Source of the DNA: Biomphalaria glabrata
Lineage: Eukaryota; Mollusca; Gastropoda; Planorbidae
NCBI RefSeq assembly: GCF_947242115.1
Contig: NC_074723.1
Coordinates: 29,227,043-29,291,042 of the forward strand
DNA length: 64,000 nt
Reading direction: 5' to 3'
Under the pieces are notes generated by a model. The model saw only the letters and a list, made by a program, of their open reading frames with translations. It was not told where the DNA came from and made no database searches. Shown here one piece after another: positions 35,293-46,400 of the stretch. The position numbers and the translations under genes are program-made. Numbering within the stretch: the first letter of the stretch is position 1; every line of letters begins with the position of its first letter.

Positions 35293-37052
35293 CTAGTCAC
35301 AGAAGTTCAGGTAAAAAAACAAAAAAAAATAAATCATTTCATATGTGTACACACAAAATATGGACTAAAAAAAGAAGGCAAAAAAAATGTTTCTTATTAT
35401 AATAATGACAAAATGGTATGTGCCTATGTGGTGGGTATATAATGTAGTCCTTACAGAACAAGCACTCTAAAAAGTCATCTTAGCAACTTAATGTTGAGAA
35501 TAATACTCAAAAGCTTAAAAGGAAAGCTGACAAGATTCCTTTTTTTAAAAAAAAAGGTAGAGTTAAAATCAGTTGGAACTATAGGTATAGAACAAATATT
35601 TAATACCAGAATGTAGACTGAAAAATGCCCTCAGCATAAACAAAAAAAAAAAATAAAACACAAAACAGTTACTGATTTCAAATATGTTTCATACAGATGC
35701 TTATGTAATGATATACTGTCAGAGATGAGAGAGTTCTAGAGAGTTAAACATTTTATGAAGGTCTACTAATATTTAATAAGCAAACAGCATAATCCTCCAG
35801 AACTATTAACTTTGAGAATGTTTTAGGACATTCAAATCAGCAGAGTGTCACGGATGTATTACAGCATATTTTATTGAAGACATTTTTATCCTGCTGGAAA
35901 TAATTGAGAGAATATATATCAATCCTTTTTTCAACTTCAGATACACAGTTAATTATAGATTGAATTGGAGAAACAAGAAAAACATAAACAAATACTTGTT
36001 TGCACCTGAGATGAACTCCAATTGGTGACAAGGCAGGGAGACCATAGTGCCCTGGTCTTGTTTGCACCAGTTGGGAAAGGAGGGAGGGGGGTAGATGGGG
36101 GTGTCTGAGTGAAAGTTACCATGAGCGCTTTTTAGTGCAGAAAAAAAAAGTTGAATAACTTGAGTTCAAACTTAGGACTCAAGCATCATCAATAGGGATG
36201 AATTCAACTTATACCCCCACATCTGTCACACATGATTTTTTTCCCTTGTTCAATATGAAACAAAATAATTAATTACTAATAGTGAATTAACTAAGTGATT
36301 TTTTTAAACTGGATTCTTGTTTTGTCAGGTACTAGAAATAATTGTGAGAAATTTCAACTTGATTTGAGATTGGATGTTTGAGAAATAACGTGTACAAACT
36401 TTGTACCAGACTGACAGAGTGAGTTGATAGCTTGGAAAACAGTGCCAAAAAAAAAAAAGAGCTAAATACTCATTAGTGGTGGAGACAAAATAAGATGGTA
36501 ATTAAATCTTGATGGTCAAACGCTGAAGGTGGTCAGTATATTTTAATGCTTTCTGTCAAACAGAACAAAGAAAGAAGGAGACGTTCAGCCACTGGAGCAG
36601 ATAGTAGCTCATCTATTTGACTTGTAAAGATCTGGACATTCCTTCAGAAATAAAGATTATTACATCCTAGTCCAGACCTCCAGAAGGATGACATAGATAG
36701 TAGAGTGCAGGGTTCAAACTCGAGATTATCATCACAACCTGAAGCACATTCGACACGACCATGCAGCCATCCAGTTAGAAGGGAAGCTATTCAGAAAGGG
36801 AGGAGCAACATTGGCTTCTCACTCAAATTAAAATTGTACTCATTTCTAGAGGTTTCTATTCTTTTTTATAATAGCAATAAGACTTTAAACTAAGCACTCT
36901 GTAGATATGACAAGACAAATATTTGAAAAGACAAAAACAAACATGTCAAAGTGTACATTAAATAAATTAGACCCAGCCTTTGCAATTATCTTTTTGAAGT
37001 GATACTGTAATAATCTTAGTAAATATGAATATGTATAAGACATTGTAGTTAC
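35293..37052 (-). other. MRPL47 intron
   Basis: Contains a family D copy (36235-36430) and S2-related sequence (36590-36790, with TAGTCCAGACCTCCAG and GGGTTCAAACTCG). Nothing coding is seen. Confidence 0.6.
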
Positions 37053-37113
37053 CAAAGTTTGTGCAGATCCTGATTGCTTTTGATTCTTAGTTCTTCAAGC
37101 CTGTAAGGTCTTC
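37053..37113 (-). CDS. MRPL47: MRPL47, internal exon
   Basis: 61 bases between a TTTCAG acceptor and a GTAAC donor encode RPYRLEELRIKSNQDLHKL, matching the human LRNKSNEDLHKLW segment of the L29 domain. The exon begins in phase 1 and ends after TG of a Trp codon completed by the next exon. Confidence 0.92.
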
Positions 37114-38302
37114 CTGAAAGTACAATGGCAATTTATAGCAATGTTGTAATGACTGGCTTTACGTTGGAGGATAAATATGTTCAAAATATGTATGCTTTAC
37201 ATTTAAAAACAAAGAATATTTATTTCTAAGATTATATGTGTATAAAGTAGAAAGTCTGTGTGTAATAATGACATTTTAAAAGATTAAATGGATGTTCAAG
37301 ATAAGCTTTACATTTGATATCAATCAAGGATGTTTAAATTCACATGTTTTAATTGAACATTAAAGTTGCAACGTAAAAAGTTCTTGTCTCTAAGTTACAC
37401 ATGTTGCTTCTGCAGCCTACAACTTTCAGAAAAGGTTGAATGCTTGCTGTAGTAGGAAAATTCCAGACAATTATGTTCATAACTTGTTCAGCTATTACAA
37501 CATTAATTTACCATATCTAATCAAAATATATTTGTGTTTTTCTTATCACATGAGTTCATATATTGCAAACTTGTACCATAAATAAATATTTAAAAAAAAA
37601 TTAAATTGTCTTTGCAAATATGTTTATAATAAACAAAACAACTCACTCTGTCTGTCTACCCTATCTGTCTGTCTGGTAAAAGGATACACATTATTAATAC
37701 ATAAAATTAACCAATAAGTCAATTAATTACTGGTAATTAATTAGTTTCTTTGATACCAACAAGGGAAATTAATCCTTCAGCATTCACAGACTAAATTTGT
37801 AGGGTTCAGTCCCCTTTTAACACTATTTCTCCAAGACCCATTTTTCAATCAATTTGATATTTTAAACAATTATGTGCCTAAAAAACATGAATAAATAAAT
37901 TGTAAAAATTACCGTACCAATTAGTCAATTTATAATTGGTAATTAATTATCTTGTTTAATACTGAATAAGGGAAATAACTTCTACATTATTAATAGATAT
38001 AGTCATATTGATAGATATAGTTGTAAGGGAGGAGTTCTTCTTTTTTTAAAAAAGATTTTTTTTTTGCTTGTTAGAAATGAGATGCAGAAATAATGACATT
38101 TTTAACTTCTAGAAGAGATCTAGTTATTATGGAACCTCTCTGGATAACCCATGACTGTTCACAAATCATTCCAATTATTCTCTACAACAACATTCATAGA
38201 TACAAAAATTAAGGACATGAAAATCTACAATGTCTTAACGTATGAGATAAGAAGAAAAAAGACAGATTTAAAGTATTAAGGAATAACAGGATAAGTACAT
38301 AC
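37114..38302 (-). other. MRPL47 intron
   Basis: AT-rich sequence. Family D pieces lie at about 37620-37760 and 37840-38030 (CTGTCTGTCTACC; GGTAATTAATTATCTTG). Confidence 0.6.
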
Positions 38303-38481
38303 CTGAAGCTACGCTACTTTCACCCCAAACTTCTTTTCTGTCAAAAAATTCCATCAGGTCATGTTTCAATGGTGTAGTGTGGAAGTGGTTTGATTTATGT
38401 GACATACATGTCTGCGCAGGGCTCAGAAGTGACAAAGGAGATCGAATGGCTAATGGATTTAATAGACAACTGGAGAAATAT
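38303..38481 (-). CDS. MRPL47: MRPL47, exon 2 (transit region and start of mature protein)
   Basis: 179 bases between a TTTTTACAG acceptor and a GTATG donor. The frame begins with hydrophobic, Ser/Leu-rich text without acidic residues (YFSSCLLNPLAIRSPLSLLS), as expected for a mitochondrial targeting sequence. It then gives FHTTPLKHDLMEFFDRKEVW, aligning with human HTTLSRKGLEEFFDDPKNW. It ends GESSVASG split in phase 1, continued by the 37053-37113 exon. The first base completes a codon from an upstream exon. Confidence 0.9.
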
Positions 38482-38784
38482 CTGTAAAAATAAAGTATAC
38501 CTTTTTAATGTGGATCCACATTAAAAAAAAATATCATAAAAATTCAGAGGTGGCCCCCATCGAATTCACCCATGGACCAGGAATATTCAAGCCATAGTCT
38601 TGTTTTGATAGATAAAAATAATAAAATTAAAAAATCATTGGGCACTAAAATAATATAATAATAATGAAAAAATAAAATTAATTTTTCTCTTTTAAAGTTT
38701 AAATCTTTCAAAATGAATTTTTATCAAACATAAGTACTTTTTCAATTACAAGTTGTTATTTTGTATATATTCAATAAGTAATGT

Positions 38785-39045
38785 TCCCCTTTCAGACCTA
38801 GTGATCTATGGGGCAGATGATGTAAAGGTCATCTGTTTCTATGGCGCACAGTTAACGAGGGTGTCATATGGCCATCATAAGGACCAACCACCTTTACTTT
38901 TACCCAACTAATGTCAGGTACCAAATAGAGCTGGGTGGACTCAGAGGAGCCCTGAAGATCGTGAATGTAAAAATCCCAGTCCACCAAAATTTGAACCCAG
39001 GAACCTCATTTGGAAGACATGTGCTTTACCACTCAGCCACCATAT
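38785..39045 (-). repeat. tRNA-derived SINE S1, reverse copy
   Basis: Starts with the reversed tail GTTCCCCTTTCAGACC and ends with the reversed tRNA head TTTACCACTCAGCCACCA. Full length but diverged. Confidence 0.85.
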
Positions 39046-39284
39046 ATTCATTTAGTGTACACTTATATTTTAAAAATGATAATTATTAACCTTATCCATA
39101 TATTCAAAATTAATAAAATCTTACATGCATTAAAGAGAAATTAGAAAAGATTTATTCTTCTTACAAAATAAGATAAATTAACAACACACAAAAAAAATAA
39201 TTCTTGACCTACTTAAGGTAGTGAGCTAGTAGTCACACAAATTAATATATAATTTTCTTCTTCCCTCAACAGTTTAGACGAGTA

Positions 39285-39480
39285 GTAAGGAGTAAAGGAA
39301 AGATCACTCTCTTATTTCTGCGCATAGTCCACAAGAAAACAAGAGTAGTGTTCACACTACGGATGACTGGCTATGCGATAGACTGTCGATTTAATGTATC
39401 AAACTCTGCCCGCTCCCATCCCCTTTGTCCAGCGGGAGGTTTGGACTAGGAACTAATCTAAGTAATCTACTATGTATAAA
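39285..39480 (+). repeat. S2-type repeat with composite head
   Basis: GATCACTCTCTTATTTCTGC, then GACTGTCGATTT, then GTCCAGCGGGAGGTTTGGAC, in the same order as the reverse copy at 10240-10500. Confidence 0.6.
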
Positions 39481-39596
39481 TATAGTACATTAAATCCACT
39501 AAATAGATCCATAAATATTATCTAAAATCATTCTAATTCTATATCTTAAATGTGTATTATATTACACTCTCTAGAGACTCTAGGTTTAGACTATAA

Positions 39597-40621
39597 CAGA
39601 CCTGCCTACCAAAAAAAAAGTCCAAATGCGTAACGCTGATGGTCAAAATGCGTATTTTGGCACCAGAATGCGTAACACTTACGCGATCCACTATTTTGTC
39701 ATATATATATATATATACATATATATATAATATTAGATCTAGATGTCATGATTAGATCTACAATCTAAATCTAGATCAATACGACAATAGAGATGATATC
39801 TAGACTAGATCTGGATTTATATCTATATAATGAATATAATCTACTCTAGATCTGGGCTCAAGAGTGTTACCGATGTCCTGGATCCGCTACAAACGTAGGT
39901 CTACTCCAAACTTTCGTAGGCCTACCTTCATCCTTGATCTATTCTATACTAAGACTAAGAATGTAGTCTAGATCTAGACTAGATGGTAGTAGATGTTATC
40001 GATCTAGATCTAGTCAATCTAAATTCTAACTCATACAATAACTAAATTGGATCTATATTGTAGAGAATCATGACATAACGTAATGACTAGCCGTCACTAG
40101 CTAGACTCTAGCTAGATCTATTCCTATCTAGATTCTAGATCTAGAATCCAGATCTAGATTAGATATCTACAATGTCACTTAATGTGTTTAGAATCGATAG
40201 CACTTCAATATTTTTTTCTATACATATGAATACCCGGTACGGGAATCAGGGATTCAATATAATTAATTTCTACTAATGAACTTACAAAATAAAAAGTCAC
40301 GTTGGTGTATCAGCTAACTGACGGTACCAACCTGGTACCAACCCGCCACTCCCTCACTCTCGCGTTCTTCATTTCTATACTAAATCTAATTGCTTTTAAG
40401 AACCAATCAACATATAGATCTGGACACAATGTGCTCCCCCACCTTTTCTGTTCCCCCCCCCCCCAACAGGACGGCTTAGCGTGACCTCTGTGACCGCTCG
40501 TAAGCTAGTCAAGAGAGGGAAAGAACGTGACGGGTTAAATGCGTATTTGCGTACTGACGGTCATTTTTGGGAGATTTTGCGTAACGAATGTACGCATTTT
40601 GTGTAACGGTAGGCAGGTCTG
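39597..40621. mobile_element. DNA transposon with 14-bp perfect TIRs
   Basis: CAGACCTGCCTACC at the left is exactly repeated inverted at the right (GGTAGGCAGGTCTG). CTATAA flanks both sides (39591-39596 and 40622-40627). Next to each end lie several AATGCGTAA/TTGCGTAAC motifs, typical of subterminal transposase-binding repeats. The interior is non-coding, with TAGATCTAGA clusters and a TA tract. The 6-bp duplication does not settle the superfamily. Confidence 0.8.
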
Positions 40622-41392
40622 CTATAATATAGATTAGTACTGATGATATACATACACTAAATACACAATAAATGAGTAAACAGTTATGTCTAATTTACTC
40701 AGTCTAATCATTAATGTCCGTAATTTCGTAATCTAAACTTTATTCTCCAGTAACTTATCTTATTAAATGTATGAGTTACTATGAGTAGCTAGGTGAAAAA
40801 AACAGGAAGTGTGAAAGTAAAAAATGACCCATAAACTTGAGATTGCGTTTTTGACTTTTTTTCACATAGGCCACACTTGCAATTTATTACACTTTTGAAT
40901 GAAATGTGAGAAGTTTTAAACTTGTGTTATCGATTACTTTAGACAATGGCCTATATAAAGCTTAATTACAGGTTTTTAAAAAAGTTATTTGTCATTTTTA
41001 CATTTATTATAAAAAATATTCATTTTTTGTTTTTAGCAATACAGGGTCCAGGAAAATGATCAAACTTTCATTTTTTTTTTACAGTAGATATCATGACAGG
41101 CTATAATTCTACCAAGTTTTATCGCGATATCTCCTTCGCGTCGCTCAAAAACTTGAAAATACGGTTATCATTGTGGGCTATGGGATTTACAGTTTTTGTG
41201 AATTTTGATAAGGAAATTTCGTCATCAATGTAAAACCACTGGAGGCCATGTAAGGCCTAATATTCTGGATATATTCAAATAGATTTTATGTATTAATCGT
41301 CTTCGCATGAATTATAAAGCGCATTTGAAAAATAATTGTTTCAGACGATTTTGATCCCACTTTAAAAATATTTAGTTATTTTCTGCCATCAC

Positions 41393-41403
41393 AACGCCGC
41401 CAT
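41393..41403 (-). CDS. MRPL47: likely MRPL47 first coding exon
   Basis: The minus strand has GGGACAAAATGGCGGCGTT followed by GTGATG. The ATG is in strong initiation context. The 11 coding bases (MAA plus two bases) end in phase 2, exactly the phase needed by the 38303-38481 exon, giving MAALYFSSCLLNPL. AAATGGCGGC overlapping the start codon is also the YY1-type element common at promoters of nuclear genes for mitochondrial and translation proteins. The donor GTGATG is poor, so this is a proposal. Confidence 0.4.
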
Positions 41404-41634
41404 TTTGTCCCTGCCTCTCTGGCATTTCTTGTAGATCTAGACCCGATAATTTGCTTAAATTTCATCAATATTTACATTTTAAACAAGTAAAGTTCATAAA
41501 TATAAATGAAATCAGATTTGTGAGCTAGAAATTCACTATGATGTACTAACGAAAAATTGTTTTTTCAAAGATCAATTTTTTATTTTGCCTCCCTACTATG
41601 AGTAAGACTACAGTGAGTAACAGTGCCCCGTGCC

Positions 41635-41845
41635 TGACTCAGTCTCAGTCAAATTCATTTATTAAGGCTTGAGTCAACTCAAACTCCTTAGTCTCAGTTC
41701 TCTTAAGTCAGACTGAGTCAGTGACTGAGTGACACTGACTGTCACTGTGACTTGAGTCGATTGTCTCTGTGATTTGTCTTTGACTGTCACTTTGACTCTG
41801 AAGTTTAAAATGACTTTACTTTCACTTTGTCTTGTGTTGTCTATT
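41635..41845 (-). repeat. GACT-rich degenerate repeat, reverse of 15095-15310
   Basis: Iterated TCAGTGACTGAGTGAC and CTTGAGTCAACTCAAACTC. Inverted relative of the block near 15.2 kb. Confidence 0.7.
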
Positions 41846-42327
41846 CTTATTATTAAGATCTATGAAAATATAATCTAGAATTATACCTATTAAAGTATTA
41901 TCAATCTAGATCTATGTATCAATACCTATTTATTCCATTCTGTCCTGCTGTGCAGATATTAGAACTAGTAAACGACTTTTTTGAAAGGACATTCAAAACT
42001 CTTTTAAAACTATTTGTGAACGCAGCCATATTTGTTTTATTATAAGGAACAATAACTCTCGTTTCTTTTCGGTTTCACTTAAATACAAGCTCTGCCTATA
42101 TAATATTGTAGATCTGACTGGTGGTGTGGTACTAACGAGACCGTTATTAGAGTGTAGGCCCTACATAATAGATAGATTTCTAAAATAAGTAAAAATAAAA
42201 TTAAGAGACAACCGGTCATCTTTGTTTAAGAAAGATCAGATCTAGCATAGATTTCAATTAATTAGATCTACATCTTTTAGCTAATTCAAAAGTAGACGTT
42301 CCATACTATTTTTTATAAAAGAAAATA
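41846..42327. other. no gene seen
   Basis: AT-rich sequence with AGATCTA motifs. Nothing recognised. Confidence 0.4.
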
Positions 42328-42335
42328 AATTTAGA

Positions 42336-42462
42336 CATGGGCGTAGCCAGGATTTTTTTACGGGGGGGGGGGGGGGGGGGTATTTCCCCTCTCCCGCGCA
42401 ACATGTGTGTGTGCGTGTAATTAATCTTAAAACCCCTCTTGGCCGACTTGGCTACGCTCATG
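42336..42462. mobile_element. very short hAT-like MITE
   Basis: The ends CATGGGCGTAGCCAGG and (inverted) CTTGGCTACGCTCATG are the same terminus type as the 59101-60854 element. A G homopolymer of about 19 lies inside. The flanks do not form a clear duplication. Confidence 0.55.
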
Positions 42463-43484
42463 GAATCTGATGACTGTTGTATGGTTTATATCGTTTTATA
42501 TCGAATATTTAGACGTTATGATGAAATGTGTTTGCAGTGACCAGAAAAGGTTGGCTGATTGTTTGGTTATAGAGCAATGCCTCCAGTGGATGCCCATAGC
42601 GCGTTATAGCAAGCAAACATTTCACGTGGTGAGTATGAAAGTAAGGGTCCGCTAACCAGTACCATCAAGCAAGCCGTTCCGCAAGGAAAAAAAGATGATG
42701 ACGTACTATGAATGTCCCTAGGTCCGTCTAGTAATAGTCCACAAATGAGATTGGACCATAGTGTTGTGAGCATGCTATAAGCATGAATGTAGCGCTATAT
42801 AAAAGCTATAGTTTTAATGCTCTACATTATATAGGAACATGTTGCCTTTGACTTCGGGCTCCTTGGGAAGGAGAGGAGCCCAAATAAGGCTTAACAAGTC
42901 TTGTCTCACGATAACGGATGTGATTAAATGAACATCTAGTTTATGGAAAACCTCTGGACAGAGGGATCGGCGAATGGCTATCTCTCTTTCGTGGCCTGTG
43001 GGTCATAATAGGGCGCAAGCTTGATTCTTAATGGACACTCACTGGAACTGTGTAGGCTGAATAGAATAGACTTGCATTTTTAGTTGAACTTTATCTTGTT
43101 TAATAACCTATTATCATTTCACTTGTGTTTCTACACACATCTACATTGAAATAGAAAACTTTATATTTGCAAATAAATGTTGTATTCAGTTTTGTTTAAC
43201 AAGAACTTTGTTAAACTTTGTCTCAAGTTCTAAATTTAACAATTGAATACGCACTACATCGGTTTAGTTGCACTAGCTGTTTGGAGCTACAAACCAACGA
43301 CCAAGTATCAACGCTACATTCAGATTGATCAAAACCAAAAAAAAAAAAAATCCAACACAGAAATAAAGATATCACCATCCCATTTGACTTTTGAAGAGTC
43401 GATAGACATCTCATGTGGCTAAACAGGCCAATCCTTGAAATACATTCTCACAGGTCTGGAGCCTTTTCTCTGATCATTTTTTTC
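42463..43484. other. no gene established; a dispersed repeat at 42960-43050
   Basis: 42960-43050 (TCATAATAGGGCGCAAGCTTG and context) recurs at 61840-61960. A 91-bp segment at 42538-42628 looks exon-like (discussed in the findings), but no gene can be built around it. Confidence 0.4.
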
Positions 43485-46400
43485 AGCATGACGTCTTGAA
43501 GCAGGCTTGTTTTGTTCAGCATGACGTCTTGAAGCAGGCTTGTTTTGTTCAGCATGACGTCTTGAAGCAGGCTTGTTTTGTTCAGCATGAAGTCTTGAAG
43601 CAGGCTTGTTTTGTTCAGCATGACGTCTTGAAGCAGGCTTGTTTTGTTCAACATGACGTCTTGAAGCAGGCTTGTTTTGTTCAGCATGAAGTCTTGAAGC
43701 AGGCTTGTTTTGTTCAGCATGACGTCTTGAAGCAGGTTTGTTTTGTTCAACATGACGTCTTGAAGCAGGCTTGTTTTGTTCAGCATGACGTCTTGAAGCA
43801 GGCTTGTTTTGTTCAGCATGAAGTCTTGAAGCAGGCTTGTTTTGTTCAGCATGACGTCTTGAAGCAGGCTTGTTTTGTTCAACATGACGTCTTGAAGCAG
43901 GCTTGTTTTGTTCAGCATGACGTCTTGAAGCAGGCTTGTTTTGTTCAGCATGACGTCTTGAAGCAGGCTTGTTTTGTTCAACATGACGTCTTGAAGCAGG
44001 CTTGTTTTGTTCAGCATGACGTCTTGAAGCAGGCTTGCTTTGTTCAGCATGACATCTTGAAGCATGCTTGTTTTGTTCAGCATGACGTCTTGAAGCAGGC
44101 TTGTTTTGTTCAACATGACGTCTTGAAGCAGGCTTTTTTTGTTCAGCATGACGTCTTGAAGCAGGCTTGTTTTGTTCAGCATGACGTCTTAAAGCAGGTT
44201 TGTTTTGTTCAGCATGACGTCTTGAAGCAGGCTTGTTTTGTTCAGCATGACGTCTTGAGGCAGGCTTGTTTTGTCCATCATGACGTCTTGAGGCAGGCTT
44301 GTTTTGTCCAGCATGACGTCTTGAAGCAGACTTGTTTTGTTCAGCACGACGTCTTGAAGCAGGCTTGTTTTGTTCAGCATGACGTCTTGAGGCAGGCTTG
44401 TTTTGTCCAGCATGACGTCTTGAAGCAGACTTGTTTTGTTCAGCACGACGTCTTGAAGCAGGCTTGTTTTGTTCAGCATGACGTCTTGAAGCAGGCTTAA
44501 TGTGTTCAGCATGACGTCTTGAAGCAGGCTTGTTTTGTTCAACATAACGTCTTGAAGCAGGCTTGTTTTGTTCAGCATGACGTCTTGAAGCAGGCTTGTT
44601 TTGTTCAGCATGACGTCTTGAAGCAGGCTTGTTTTGTTCAACATGACGTCTTGAAGCAGGCTTGTTTTGTTCAGCATGACGTCTTGAAGCAGGCTTGCTT
44701 TGTTCAGCATGACATCTTGAAGCATGCTTGTTTTGTTCAGCATGACGTCTTGAAGTAGGCTTGTTTTGTTTAACATGACGTCTTGAAGCAGGCTTTTTTT
44801 GTTCAGCATGACGTCTTGAAGCAGGCTTGTTTTGTTCAGCATGACGTCTTAAAGCAGGTTTGTTTTGTTCAGCATGACGTCTTGAAGCAGGCTTGTTTTG
44901 TTCAGCATGACGTCTTGAGGCAGGCTTGTTTTGTTCAGCATGAAGTCTTGAAGCAGGCTTGTTTTGTCCAGCATGACGTCTTGAGGCAGGCTTGTTTTGT
45001 TCAGCATGAAGTCTTGAAGCAGGCTTGTTTTGTTCAGCATGAAGTCTTGAAGCAGGCTTGTTTTGTTCAGCATGACGTCTTGAAGCAGGCTTGTTTTGTT
45101 CAGCATGACGTCTTAAAGCAGGTTTGTTTTGTTCAGCATGACGTCTTGAAGCAGGCTTGTTTTGTTCAGCATGACGTCTTGAGGCAGGCTTGTTTTGTTC
45201 AGCATGAAGTCTTGAAGCAGGCTTGTTTTGTCCAGCATGACGTCTTGAAGCAGGCTTGTTTTGTTCAGCATGAAGTCTTGAAGCAGGCTTGTTTTGTTCA
45301 GCATGAAGTCTTGAAGCAGGCTTGTTTTGTTCAGCATGACGTCTTGAAGCAGGCTTGTTTTGTTCAGCATGAAGTCTTGAAGCAGGCTTGTTTTGTTCAG
45401 CATGACGTCTTGAAGCAGGCTTGTTTTGTCCAGCATGACGTCTTGAAGCAGGCTTGTTTTGTTCAGCATGAAGTCTTGAAGCAGGCTTGTTTTGTTCAGC
45501 ATGACGTCTTCAAGCAGGCTTGTTTTGTTCAGCATGAAGTCTTGAAGCAGGCTTGTTTTGTTCAGCATGACGTCTTGAAGCAGGCATGTTTTGTTCAGCA
45601 TGACGTCTTGAAGCAGGCTTGTTTTGTTCAACATGACGTCTTGAAGCAGGCTTGTTTTGTTCAGCATGACGTCTTGAAGCAGGCTTGTTTTGTTCAGCAT
45701 GACGTCTTGAAGCAGGCTTGTTTTGTTCAACATGACGTCTTGAAGCAGGCTTGTTTTGTTCAGCATGACGTCTTGAAGCAGGCTTGCTTTGTTCAGCATG
45801 ACATCTTGAAGCATGCTTGTTTTGTTCAGCATGACGTCTTGAAGTAGGCTTGTTTTGTTTAACATGACGTCTTGAAGCAGGCTTTTTTTGTTCAGCATGA
45901 CGTCTTGAAGCAGGCTTGTTTTGTTCAGCATGACGTCTTAAAGCAGGTTTGTTTTGTTCAGCATGACGTCTTGAAGCAGGCTTGTTTTGTTCAGCATGAC
46001 GTCTTGAGGCAGGCTTGTTTTGTTCAGCATGAAGTCTTGAAGCAGGCTTGTTTTGTCCAGCATGACGTCTTGAAGCAGGCTTGTTTTGTTCAGCATGAAG
46101 TCTTGAAGCAGGCTTGTTTTGTTCAGCATGAAGTCTTGAAGCAGGCTTGTTTTGTTCAGCATGACGTCTTGAAGCAGGCTTGTTTTGTTCAGCATGAAGT
46201 CTTGAAGCAGGCTTGTTTTGTTCAGCATGACGTCTTGAAGCAGGCTTGTTTTGTCCAGCATGACGTCTTGAAGCAGGCTTGTTTTGTTCAGCATGAAGTC
46301 TTGAAGCAGGCTTGTTTTGTTCAGCATGACGTCTTCAAGCAGGCTTGTTTTGTTCAGCATGAAGTCTTGAAGCAGGCTTGTTTTGTTCAGCATGACGTCT

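Larger units (their letters stand above)
38482..41392 (-). other. probable MRPL47 first intron, repeat-filled
   Basis: Holds a reverse SINE S1 (38785-39045), an S2-like repeat (39285-39480) and a delimited DNA transposon (39597-40621). 40630-41390 is AT-rich with nothing recognised. Confidence 0.5.
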
